DNA from: UMGS172 sp045587185
GTDB lineage: Bacteria; Bacillota; Clostridia; Oscillospirales; Acutalibacteraceae
Assembly: GCA_045587185.1 (NCBI GenBank)
Contig: JAZNBS010000051.1
Coordinates: forward strand, 1 to 31,129
Direction of reading: 5' to 3'
Length of the DNA stretch: 31,129 nt
Below, one piece after another: positions 15,366-22,214 of this stretch (position 1 is its first letter; each line of letters opens with the position of its first letter). Made by a program: the position numbers and the translations under genes. Under the pieces are notes generated by a model, which saw nothing but the letters and a program-made list of their open reading frames with translations, searched no databases and was not told the origin of the DNA.

Positions 15366-16556
15366 ATGGAATATAAATTTTCGGGTCCCGTGGCCGACCT
15401 TAAACCGTCTGCCATCCGCGAAATATTGAAGTTCACATCAATGCCCGGATACATACCCTTTGCGGCGGGTAACCCTGCCCCCGAGGCTCTGCCCACCGAT
15501 ACGGTGGCCAAAATAACCGCGGAAATTATGGCAACCCGTCCCATTGACGCTTTACAATACTCGGTTACCGAGGGTTATATGCCTTTAAGAAACCACTTGA
15601 AGGAATATATGAATAATAAGCACAACATTGGCCGTGAGTTTGACGAACTTATTATCACCACGGGCGCTCAACAGGTTATGAACCTTGCCACAATGGTTCT
15701 TTGCAACCGAGGTGACACAGTAATCTGCGAAAATCCGAGTTTTATCGGCTCGCTCAACGCTTTCCGCTCTTTCGGTGTAAACCTTGTGGGTGTCGACGTC
15801 GACTCAGACGGTATGAACATCGAAAAACTTGAAGTGGCGCTCAAAGCCAACCCCAACGCCCGTTTTGTCTACACTATCCCGACCTTCCAGAACCCATCGG
15901 GACTTTGTATGAGTATTAAAAAGCGTAAGGCTGTTTATGAACTTGCCAAGAAATACGGCGTGCTGATTTTAGAAGACAACCCTTACAGCGATACGCGTTT
16001 CAGCGGCGAGGAACTGCCCACCATCAAGAGTATGGATGAGGACGGAATTGTTATTTACGCAGGCACCTTTTCAAAGGTCATTTCGCCCGGTCTTCGCGTC
16101 GGTTTCAGCGTAGCACCTGCTCCCATTGTCCAGAAAATGGTGGTTTGCAAGCAGACCAGTGATGTCCACACCAATATTTTGGGGCAACTTATCTGCCACG
16201 ATTTTATGACCAAATACGATTATGAAGCACATCTTGACCGCAACCGCGAGGTATACCGCAAAAAATGTGACCTTATGTGCAACCTGATTGACGAGCATAT
16301 CGGCAACTATGTTGAGTATGTAAGACCTGAGGGCGGTCTGTTCGTTTGGCTTACCCTGCCTTCGAATGTCGATATGGTCGGCTTCTGCACCGAGGCGGTC
16401 AAAACACGAGTTGCCACTGTGCCGGGCACCGCCTTTACCACCGATGTAAACGAGGTAAGCCATTGCTTCAGAATGAACTACTCCACCCCGACCGACGAGC
16501 AGATTGTAACGGGTATGGAAATTTTGGGCAAGGTTGCAAGGGATTATCTGAAGTAA
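15366..16556 (+). CDS. PLP-dependent aminotransferase, fold type I
   Basis: A 396-residue class I/II aminotransferase, closest in pattern to the 2-aminoadipate/aromatic (LysN, KAT-like, MocR-domain) group. PLP contacts are visible: Y65-type substrate loop QYSVTEGYMPLR, Asn176 in N-P-S-G (176-179), Asp204 in E-D-N-P-Y (203-207), and the Schiff-base lysine Lys237 in G-T-F-S-K-V-I-S-P-G-L-R-V-G-F. Arg for the substrate carboxylate lies in CFRMNYS near the end. The exact amino acid is not deducible. It has AGGAG before ATG 15366 and its own promoter, and trpS follows after 36 bases without a terminator, so they may be cotranscribed. An aromatic substrate would suit trpS, but this is only suggestive. 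Confidence 0.9.
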   Translation: MEYKFSGPVADLKPSAIREILKFTSMPGYIPFAAGNPAPEALPTDTVAKITAEIMATRPIDALQYSVTEGYMPLRNHLKEYMNNKHNIGREFDELIITTGAQQVMNLATMVLCNRGDTVICENPSFIGSLNAFRSFGVNLVGVDVDSDGMNIEKLEVALKANPNARFVYTIPTFQNPSGLCMSIKKRKAVYELAKKYGVLILEDNPYSDTRFSGEELPTIKSMDEDGIVIYAGTFSKVISPGLRVGFSVAPAPIVQKMVVCKQTSDVHTNILGQLICHDFMTKYDYEAHLDRNREVYRKKCDLMCNLIDEHIGNYVEYVRPEGGLFVWLTLPSNVDMVGFCTEAVKTRVATVPGTAFTTDVNEVSHCFRMNYSTPTDEQIVTGMEILGKVARDYLK

Positions 16557-16592
16557 TATTTTTAATAAAGCACACATTATTAGGAGAAAAAA

Positions 16593-17600
16593 ATGGAAAA
16601 CAACACCACTCCCCAAAAGAAAAGGGCTTTGAGTTTCATTCAGTCAAGCGGTATGTTTACGCTTGGAAATTATCTTGGCGCAGTCAAGAACTGGAACAAA
16701 ATGCAGGAGGATTTTGACTGCATTTTCGGTATTGCCGACCTGCACGCCATTACCGTCCGTCAAGAACCCGCTGAACTTCGTAAGCAGATATATTCTGCCG
16801 CCGCAATGCTTCTCAGTACCGGTCTTGACCCTGAAAAAGCCTTGATTTTTATGCAGTCGCACGTTGCCGCTCATTCCCAGTTGGCGTGGTTGCTCAACTG
16901 CTATACACAGTTCGGCGAACTGTCGAGAATGACCCAGTTTAAAGACAAATCACAAAAGCACGCAGACAATGTTAATGCCGGCCTTTTCACCTACCCCGTT
17001 CTTATGGCTGCCGATATTCTTTTATACAAGCCCGACCTTGTTCCCGTCGGTGCCGACCAGAAACAGCATCTTGAAATCGCGCGCGATATTGCCAAACGTT
17101 TCAACGGTATTTACGGCGATGTTTTTACCATCCCCGAACCTTATATTGCACCTTTGGGCGCCAAGGTTATGTCATTACAGGACCCGGAGAAAAAGATGTC
17201 GAAATCAGACGAAAATGACAATGCAAAAATTCTGCTCACCGATGCTCCCGACGCAATAATGCGTAAGTTCAAGCGCGCCGTGACCGACTCGGAAGCGCGC
17301 GTTTATGTTGGCGAAAACAAGCACGGAATTAACAATCTTATTGAAATATATTCCTGTATTACGGGCAAAACCCCCGATGAAATCACTGCCGAGTTTGACG
17401 GCAAGGGCTACGGTGACTTCAAGTTGGCTGTGGGTGAGGCCGTTGTTGAGGAATTGCGCCCTGTTCAGGAAAAGTATAATATGTACATTTCGGACAAAGC
17501 ACAACTTGAAAAGATTTATAAAGAGGGTGCCGAAAAGGCCGAGTATCTTGCTCGCCGCACACTTTCAAAGGTTATGAAAAAGATAGGTTACGTTCTGTAA
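16593..17600 (+). CDS. trpS: Tryptophanyl-tRNA synthetase
   Basis: A 335-residue class I synthetase. The HIGH-equivalent is T-L-G-N-Y-L-G-A (23-30), and the second ATP signature is K-M-S-K-S (201-205) in DPEKKMSKSDEND. The tryptophan-pocket segment MAADILLYKPDLVPVGADQKQHLE (138-161) is characteristic of TrpRS. TAGGAG precedes ATG 16593. No T-box leader precedes it, which differs from the cysE unit here. A strong terminator closes the transcript 52 bases after the stop. Confidence 0.97.
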   Translation: MENNTTPQKKRALSFIQSSGMFTLGNYLGAVKNWNKMQEDFDCIFGIADLHAITVRQEPAELRKQIYSAAAMLLSTGLDPEKALIFMQSHVAAHSQLAWLLNCYTQFGELSRMTQFKDKSQKHADNVNAGLFTYPVLMAADILLYKPDLVPVGADQKQHLEIARDIAKRFNGIYGDVFTIPEPYIAPLGAKVMSLQDPEKKMSKSDENDNAKILLTDAPDAIMRKFKRAVTDSEARVYVGENKHGINNLIEIYSCITGKTPDEITAEFDGKGYGDFKLAVGEAVVEELRPVQEKYNMYISDKAQLEKIYKEGAEKAEYLARRTLSKVMKKIGYVL

Positions 17601-17651
17601 TCGTTTTTTGATATCGAAGATTTGTCAAATCAAGCGCAACATTAACTATAT

Positions 17652-17688
17652 AAAAGCCGTTCTGCAAACCGCAGAACGGCTTTTATGT
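17652..17688 (+). terminator. Rho-independent terminator after trpS
   Basis: A perfect 14-base stem, AAAAGCCGTTCTGC (17652-17665) and GCAGAACGGCTTTT (17671-17684), with an AAACC loop. The T run is only four to five bases, followed by ATGTG. It separates trpS from holB. Confidence 0.9.
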
Positions 17689-17731
17689 GAGTTTTCACGG
17701 TAAATCTGTAAGAATTTTCTGTTTTGAAATG

Positions 17732-17760
17732 TTGAAAACTGCATTGGAATGCGTTATAAT
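17732..17760 (+). promoter_or_regulatory. Sigma-A promoter of holB
   Basis: TTGAAA (17732-17737), 17 bases, TATAAT (17755-17760). Both hexamers and the spacing are the same as in the aminotransferase promoter. It leaves a leader of about 90 bases before the holB ATG at 17857. Confidence 0.75.
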
Positions 17761-17856
17761 GATAATGTTAAATTTGCGCCTTGTGTTGACCTTTGCGTTT
17801 TGGGTGCTTAATATAAAATTTTTCCGCTGAATATTTTCACTTCTTGGGAGGCACTT

Positions 17857-18792
17857 ATGCTCCACACCTTTATTGACAACAACGAAATAAAAGAAACGCT
17901 GAAAAGTTGTGTTTTAAGCGGCCGTTTTCCGCACGCTTTCATTATTGAGGGTGAAGATGGCAGTGGACGGCAAACTTTGGCGCGGATATTGGCGTCTTGC
18001 GCCGTGTGTGGGTCGGATAACGCTCCCTGTGGCAGATGCCGTGTGTGTGACCTTGTTCTCCGTGACGGTCACAGCGATGTGCTGACCTATGCGCCCGAGG
18101 GCGCCACTTTTAAAATAGACACTGTACGTGAGATAAGGGATAACGCTTATATTATGCCTATCGAGGCAAGGCGTAAAGTCAACATTCTGCTTGATTGCGA
18201 CAAAATGAACGAACCAGCGCAGAACGCTTTCTTGAAAGTCTTGGAGGAACCGCCCGAGTTTATGGTGTTTATACTTGTCTGCCAAAACGCTCAAAGTTTG
18301 CTGACCACCGTTCGGTCAAGGTGCGTTACACTTACGGTGCAAAACCCTGACCCACAGCAGTCTTCGGACTATATAAAACTCAAAACAGGAAAACCTGACG
18401 AGGATATAAAAGAGGCGTTGGAAAACTCACACGGGAACATAGGAAAGGCTCTTGAAATGCTCGACGGCACCACCGCTGAGACCATTACCGCCGCCAAAGA
18501 ATATTTTGAAAGTTTTAAACGGCGCGACCGTGTGTCGGCACTGAAAACCGTGTTAAAATTTGAAAAAGACCGCCTTGGTTTTACCGCTTTTTTGGGTGAG
18601 TTGAGACTGCTGAGTCAACGCGAGGCCATAAAATGTGCTAACGGCGAGGGCGAGGTCACGGTGAGCAGTATATCTGCATTTTTGAAAACGGTGGAGAACA
18701 CCGAAATGCGAGTAAGACGTCACGTCGGGCAACCGTTGTCAATTTCACTAACTTCTACAACCCTCACTGCGGAAATATTTGCACAACCGTAA
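17857..18792 (+). CDS. holB: DNA polymerase III delta-prime subunit
   Basis: A 311-residue clamp-loader subunit that helps open the beta clamp (dnaN product). The AAA+ N-terminus has a Walker A-like loop G-E-D-G-S-G-R-Q-T (32-40), with Arg where lysine is usual, and a zinc-binding module with Cys51, Cys58, Cys61 and Cys64. The sensor 1/Arg-finger region is N-A-F-L-K-V-L-E-E-P-P and T-T-V-R-S-R-C. Delta-prime subunits are often weak ATPases or inactive ones, so Arg39 is not alarming. GGGAGG precedes ATG 17857. ricT follows 76 bases later, the same order as in Bacillus. Confidence 0.93.
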   Translation: MLHTFIDNNEIKETLKSCVLSGRFPHAFIIEGEDGSGRQTLARILASCAVCGSDNAPCGRCRVCDLVLRDGHSDVLTYAPEGATFKIDTVREIRDNAYIMPIEARRKVNILLDCDKMNEPAQNAFLKVLEEPPEFMVFILVCQNAQSLLTTVRSRCVTLTVQNPDPQQSSDYIKLKTGKPDEDIKEALENSHGNIGKALEMLDGTTAETITAAKEYFESFKRRDRVSALKTVLKFEKDRLGFTAFLGELRLLSQREAIKCANGEGEVTVSSISAFLKTVENTEMRVRRHVGQPLSISLTSTTLTAEIFAQP

Positions 18793-18805
18793 TATCAATA
18801 AACTA

Positions 18806-18834
18806 TTGTAATTTCAGAAAAAATGTGTTAAAAT
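18806..18834 (+). promoter_or_regulatory. Possible promoter of ricT
   Basis: TTGTAA (18806-18811), 17 bases, TAAAAT (18829-18834): four of six and five of six matches. It lies in the 76-base holB-ricT gap. ricT could also be read from the holB promoter. Confidence 0.5.
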
Positions 18835-18868
18835 ATTGTGTTGTCAAAGAAAATTCAGGAGAATATAA

Positions 18869-19729
18869 ATGGTTGAAGTTATCGGAGTAAAATTCCGTTC
18901 AGACGGACGGATATATTCTTTCAGTCCCAAGGGTGAGAAATTTGCCGTTGGTTCTTATGTCGTTGTCACCACCGCAAGAGGTACCGAGTGCGGTGAGGTT
19001 GCAAGCGAAAACCACAATGTGCCTGACAGTCAGATAGTCGGTCAACTTAAGGAAGTTGTGCGCGCCGCAACCGAGAATGACCTTAAAAAAATGCGTGAAA
19101 ACCGTGAAAAAGAACGGGTTGCTTTCGAGTTTTGCGAAAAGAAAATACTTGAACGCAAACTTGAGATGAAACTGGTCGATGTTGAGATTTCTTTTGACGG
19201 CAGTAAGATTCTTTTCTTTTTCACCGCTGATGGACGTGTTGACTTCCGCGAACTTGTGAAGGACCTTGCAGGCCACTTCCACACCCGAATTGAACTCCGT
19301 CAGATAGGCGTTCGTGACGAGGCCAAAATGATGGGCGGTTTGGGAATATGCGGACAACCTTTCTGTTGCCAGAGATTTTTGTCAGACTTTCAGCCTGTTT
19401 CCATCAAGATGGCAAAGGAGCAGGGTTTATCCTTGAATCCCACCAAGATTTCGGGCACCTGCGGACGACTTATGTGTTGTCTGAAATACGAGCAGGACGC
19501 CTATGAGCATCTTGATAAAATAACACCTCGCAACGGCAGTTATGTTGATACCCCTGAGGGCAAAGGCACGGTTGTTGACGTTAGTCTGCTTACAGGTAAA
19601 CTCAAGGTTCAGCTTGACGGTTCTGAGGGTCTGCCCATTACCGTTCACCGCGATGAGGTAAACGTCATCCGCGGATGTAAGGGTTGCAAGAAGAATAATC
19701 CTAACAATACACCCAGTGAGGAAAATTGA
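18869..19729 (+). CDS. ricT: RicT (YaaT), PSP1-domain regulatory iron-sulfur protein
   Basis: A 286-residue PSP1-domain protein. In B. subtilis RicT works with RicA and RicF in a complex carrying iron-sulfur clusters that affects RNase Y processing, sporulation and biofilm formation. Six cysteines are clustered in the family pattern: Cys161, Cys166, Cys167 (GICGQPFCCQRFL) and Cys198, Cys203, Cys204 (GTCGRLMCCLKYE). ATG 18869 has AGGAG upstream. The C-terminus is Lys/Asn-rich. The RicA and RicF partners are not in this window. No yabA follows, unlike Bacillus; purC comes next after a 102-base gap. Confidence 0.92.
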   Translation: MVEVIGVKFRSDGRIYSFSPKGEKFAVGSYVVVTTARGTECGEVASENHNVPDSQIVGQLKEVVRAATENDLKKMRENREKERVAFEFCEKKILERKLEMKLVDVEISFDGSKILFFFTADGRVDFRELVKDLAGHFHTRIELRQIGVRDEAKMMGGLGICGQPFCCQRFLSDFQPVSIKMAKEQGLSLNPTKISGTCGRLMCCLKYEQDAYEHLDKITPRNGSYVDTPEGKGTVVDVSLLTGKLKVQLDGSEGLPITVHRDEVNVIRGCKGCKKNNPNNTPSEEN

Positions 19730-19831
19730 ATTATATCAAATCGCTGTTCAGATAACGACCGTAGGCGGACACAGTTTGCCACTGCGGTGTAATATATTAA
19801 ATCATATATTTTTAAAAAAGGGGACTTTTCA

Positions 19832-20530
19832 ATGAAAATGCTTTATGCAGGCAAAACAAAGGACGTTTACGCACTTGACAACGGTAACGTTCTGCTCAAA
19901 TTCAAGGACGATTGCACCGGTAAAGACGGTGTTTTTGACCCGGGCGAGAACTCGGTAGGTCTCACTATCGACGGTATCGGCAAGGCAAACTTGCAGACCT
20001 CTGTTTACTACTTTGAACTGCTCAAGAAGGCAGGCATCAAGACCCATTATGTTTCGGCTGATATCGAGAACGCTACTATGGAGGTTCTCCCTGCCGAGTG
20101 TTTTGGTAAGGCACAGGGCGGTAACGGTCTTGAGGTTATCTGCCGTTTGGTTGCAACAGGTAGTTTCATCCGCCGTTACGGCGAGTATATTAAGGACGGC
20201 ACTGTTATCCCCAACGGATATGTTGAGTGCACCTTTAAGAACGACGAAAAGGGCGATCCGCTTGTTACCGGTGAAGGCCTTGAGGTTTTGGGCGTTATGA
20301 CCCCCGAAATGTTCCAGTCTATGAAGGAACAGACCCTCAAAATTACGCGTATCGTTGCTGACGACCTTAAAACTCTCGGTCTCGACCTTTGGGACGTTAA
20401 GTTTGAGTTTGGTTACAACAACGGCGAGGTCATCCTTATTGATGAGATTGCTTCGGGTAATATGCGTGTCTATAAAGACGGCAAGATTGTTGACCCTGTT
20501 GAACTCACCAAAATCATCAACAACAGATAA
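19832..20530 (+). CDS. purC: SAICAR synthase
   Basis: Condenses CAIR with aspartate in de novo purine synthesis. The 232-residue protein starts L-Y-A-G-K-T-K-D-V-Y, the nucleotide-binding strand of PurC, and contains EVICRLVATGSFIRRYG and LIDEIASGNMRVY, both PurC signatures. The length is normal. AAGGGGA precedes ATG 19832. No other purine gene is adjacent, so it stands alone. The 102-base leader has a weak 6-base stem (19759-19764 with 19782-19787) but lacks the conserved purine-riboswitch core, so control is unclear. A bidirectional terminator follows the stop. Confidence 0.96.
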   Translation: MKMLYAGKTKDVYALDNGNVLLKFKDDCTGKDGVFDPGENSVGLTIDGIGKANLQTSVYYFELLKKAGIKTHYVSADIENATMEVLPAECFGKAQGGNGLEVICRLVATGSFIRRYGEYIKDGTVIPNGYVECTFKNDEKGDPLVTGEGLEVLGVMTPEMFQSMKEQTLKITRIVADDLKTLGLDLWDVKFEFGYNNGEVILIDEIASGNMRVYKDGKIVDPVELTKIINNR

Positions 20531-20540
20531 TTTATACATA

Positions 20541-20583
20541 AAAAACTCCTATGGTAGAATTTTCTGCCATAGGAGTTTTTTTA
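20541..20583. terminator. Bidirectional terminator between purC and the MGMT-like gene
   Basis: A long stem: AAAAACTCCTATGGTAGAA (20541-20559) pairs with TTCTGCCATAGGAGTTTTT, one wobble, with a two- to three-base loop. A-run and T-run flank it, so it can stop transcription from both convergent sides. Confidence 0.93.
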
Positions 20584-20623
20584 TGCCACGCTTAAATTAG
20601 TCTTTTGACATAAATGGTTTATA

Positions 20624-20953
20624 TTATAATAAATCTTCAAATTTCGCACAGAAATTTTTCATATCCACGTGGGTTTCATCCAAAAACTTTACGCCGTCGG
20701 CTTTTAACATTTCGATTTGGACATTTTGCCCACCAAATACAAATGCAGCCGACACTCGTCCGTCTCGGTTAACAACGCGGTAGCACGGTATGTTTTTGGG
20801 GTCGGGATTGTTATGCAACGCATATCCGACAACACGCGCCCACCTTGGGTTTCCCGCTGCCATGGCCACCTGACCGTAGGTTGCAACGCTACCCTGTGGG
20901 ATTTTTTTAACTACATTATATATACGCTCAAAAACCGAATCAGTTTTGCTCAT
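20624..20953 (-). CDS. MGMT-family (alkyltransferase-like) DNA-binding protein
   Basis: A 109-residue protein consisting of only the C-terminal methylguanine methyltransferase domain. The winged-helix part is visible as VATYGQVAMAAGNPRWARVVGYALHNNP. The active-site motif reads P-C-Y-R-V (56-60); classical repair enzymes have P-C-H-R-V, and alkyltransferase-like proteins have Trp for Cys. So Cys57 is kept but the neighbouring His that activates it is Tyr. FVFGGQN.Q..ML...GV.F is typical of a small clostridial MGMT-like group. Whether it repairs O6-alkylguanine or only flags damage is not deducible. The ATG overlaps the lrp stop as ATGA, implying translational coupling. Confidence 0.85.
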   Translation of the reverse strand: MSKTDSVFERIYNVVKKIPQGSVATYGQVAMAAGNPRWARVVGYALHNNPDPKNIPCYRVVNRDGRVSAAFVFGGQNVQIEMLKADGVKFLDETHVDMKNFCAKFEDLL

Positions 20954-21426
20954 TTTATTTCGGGCACCTCCGGATAGTTACCGCCAATAATATTTTCAAG
21001 GTCAACGCCCGTTTCGGCCTTTGCGGTCGAAAAGACTATCTGTGTCTGGGTGCTTCCGAAAGTCTGCAACTGACCGATGAATATATCCAAAGCCTCGGTG
21101 CTTTCAAAAGCAACCTTTATAAGCATTGAGTAATGACCCGTAACACAACTGCACTCAAGAACATTGGGATGAGCCTTGATAAACGGATAGAACACCGCCT
21201 TTTGCTGAGGTTGGACCTCGAGATTTATAAAAGCCGTAATGGGGTAACCCAACAGTTTGTGGTCAACCTTAACACTGTATCCGCTGATTATTCCGCTTTT
21301 TTCAAGACGTTCAAGACGTGCAGCGGTGGCCGGTGAGGACAAAAACACCTTCTCGGCAAGTTGTTTTAACGGCATTCTTGCATTTTCCTGCAAAAGGGTT
21401 ATCAAACGGTAATCTATTTTATCCAT
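20950..21426 (-). CDS. Lrp/AsnC-family transcriptional regulator
   Basis: A 158-residue regulator with an N-terminal helix-turn-helix (about 15-48, ENARMPLKQLAEKVFLSSPATAARLERLEKSGII) and a C-terminal RAM/ligand domain (about 65-145, containing VTGHYSMLIKVAF). Lrp proteins bind amino acids and form octamers or dimers on operators. AAGGAG stands six bases before ATG 21426. It overlaps the MGMT-like gene by four bases, so the two are cotranscribed. A small palindrome upstream may be its own operator. Confidence 0.92.
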   Translation of the reverse strand: MDKIDYRLITLLQENARMPLKQLAEKVFLSSPATAARLERLEKSGIISGYSVKVDHKLLGYPITAFINLEVQPQQKAVFYPFIKAHPNVLECSCVTGHYSMLIKVAFESTEALDIFIGQLQTFGSTQTQIVFSTAKAETGVDLENIIGGNYPEVPEIK

Positions 21427-21482
21427 TATTTTCTCCTTCTTTTGTTGTATTATTACTTTTTTTGTGTTACAATTACTCTATA

Positions 21483-21501
21483 GTGTCGAGCGTTTCGACA
21501 C
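21483..21501. promoter_or_regulatory. Perfect 7-base inverted repeat upstream of lrp
   Basis: GTGTCGA (21483-21489) and TCGACAC (21495-21501) face each other across five bases. It sits about 57 bases upstream of the lrp start. There is no T run, so an operator for the Lrp protein or a neighbour is more likely than a terminator. A weak promoter (TTGTAA, 17 bases, TACAAC on the minus strand) lies between it and lrp. Confidence 0.45.
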
Positions 21502-21609
21502 CTTTCTTTTATTAAATCATTATATGCATTTTGGTCAAATTTTTCAAGAGGTTGTTTAATAAAATTCGTTTTTTTATAGAAAATCTTACTTTTATTAGTT
21601 GGTGAAAAT

Positions 21610-22173
21610 ATGGTAAATATTGATAACGCTTGTTGCTTCACAGGATACCGTCCTGAAAAGTTTCCATTCCCTTTTGAAACGGAATGTGCGGAATACCGCG
21701 AGTTTCAACGCAGACTTTCCACCGCTATTTCCGACCTTATCAACGGGGGATGTCACGTGTTCTATTGCGGGATGGCTCAAGGTTTTGACATTGTGGCTGG
21801 TGAATATGTTGCGCTTATAAAAAAGTTGAACAAAAATCTCCGACTGATTGGCGTTGTCCCTTTTGACGGTCAGGAAAAAGGATGGCGTAATGAATGGCGA
21901 GACCGTTATAAAGCGCTTTTGGGTGAGTGCAATGAGGTTATAGTTCTTAATAATGCCTACTCAAAATGGGCATTTGGGCAACGCAACCGCTATATGGTTG
22001 ACCGAAGCCGATATGTACTTACCTATTTTGACGGTAAAAAAGGCGGTACCGACAATACAGTAAAATATGCGGTGAAACATTCCCGTGAGGTAATCAACAT
22101 CTTTGAGACCGACCCGCTTCGGGAAATCATGGATAAATTCAAATTGAATATCCGTCTTTATCCGCCCGAATAA
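21610..22173 (+). CDS. SLOG-family (DUF1273/YpsA-like) nucleotide-binding protein
   Basis: A 187-residue Rossmann-like protein of the SLOG superfamily. The first strand ends in F-T-G-Y-R-P-E-K (10-17) and the phosphate loop is G-M-A-Q-G-F-D (54-60), both typical of DUF1273. Related proteins include YpsA and the DprA/LOG groups; some SLOG proteins sense or bind nucleotide-derived signals in stress or defence. The function here is unknown. The ATG 21610 has a modest GGTGA site. It is transcribed convergently with gyrA and divergently from lrp, and ends at a shared bidirectional terminator. There is no adjacent effector gene, so a defence role has no support here. Confidence 0.83.
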   Translation: MVNIDNACCFTGYRPEKFPFPFETECAEYREFQRRLSTAISDLINGGCHVFYCGMAQGFDIVAGEYVALIKKLNKNLRLIGVVPFDGQEKGWRNEWRDRYKALLGECNEVIVLNNAYSKWAFGQRNRYMVDRSRYVLTYFDGKKGGTDNTVKYAVKHSREVINIFETDPLREIMDKFKLNIRLYPPE

Positions 22174-22211
22174 AAAACATCTTCACTTTTTAAAAGTGAA
22201 GATGTTTTTTG
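22172..22211. terminator. Bidirectional terminator between the SLOG gene and gyrA
   Basis: A perfect, nearly loop-free palindrome: AAAAAACATCTTCACTTTT (22173-22191) pairs with AAAAGTGAAGATGTTTTTT (22192-22210). Poly-A and poly-T flanks serve both convergent genes. Confidence 0.92.
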
Positions 22212-22214
22212 TTT

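Noticed and set aside
17600..17856. Possible small gene or RNA between trpS and holB
   Set aside because: The 256 bases are explained by the trpS terminator and the holB promoter and leader; no tRNA fold or ORF with a ribosome site was found.
19759..19787. Possible riboswitch before purC
   Set aside because: Only a six-base stem with one wobble; no conserved purine, PRPP or ZTP aptamer core was recognised.
19829..20539. 236-codon minus-strand ORF covering purC
   Set aside because: It is the exact antisense shadow of purC, whose frame carries clear SAICAR synthase motifs.
21610..22173. SLOG gene as part of a defence system
   Set aside because: No adjacent effector, nuclease, membrane partner or mobile element; the flanks are lrp and gyrA.
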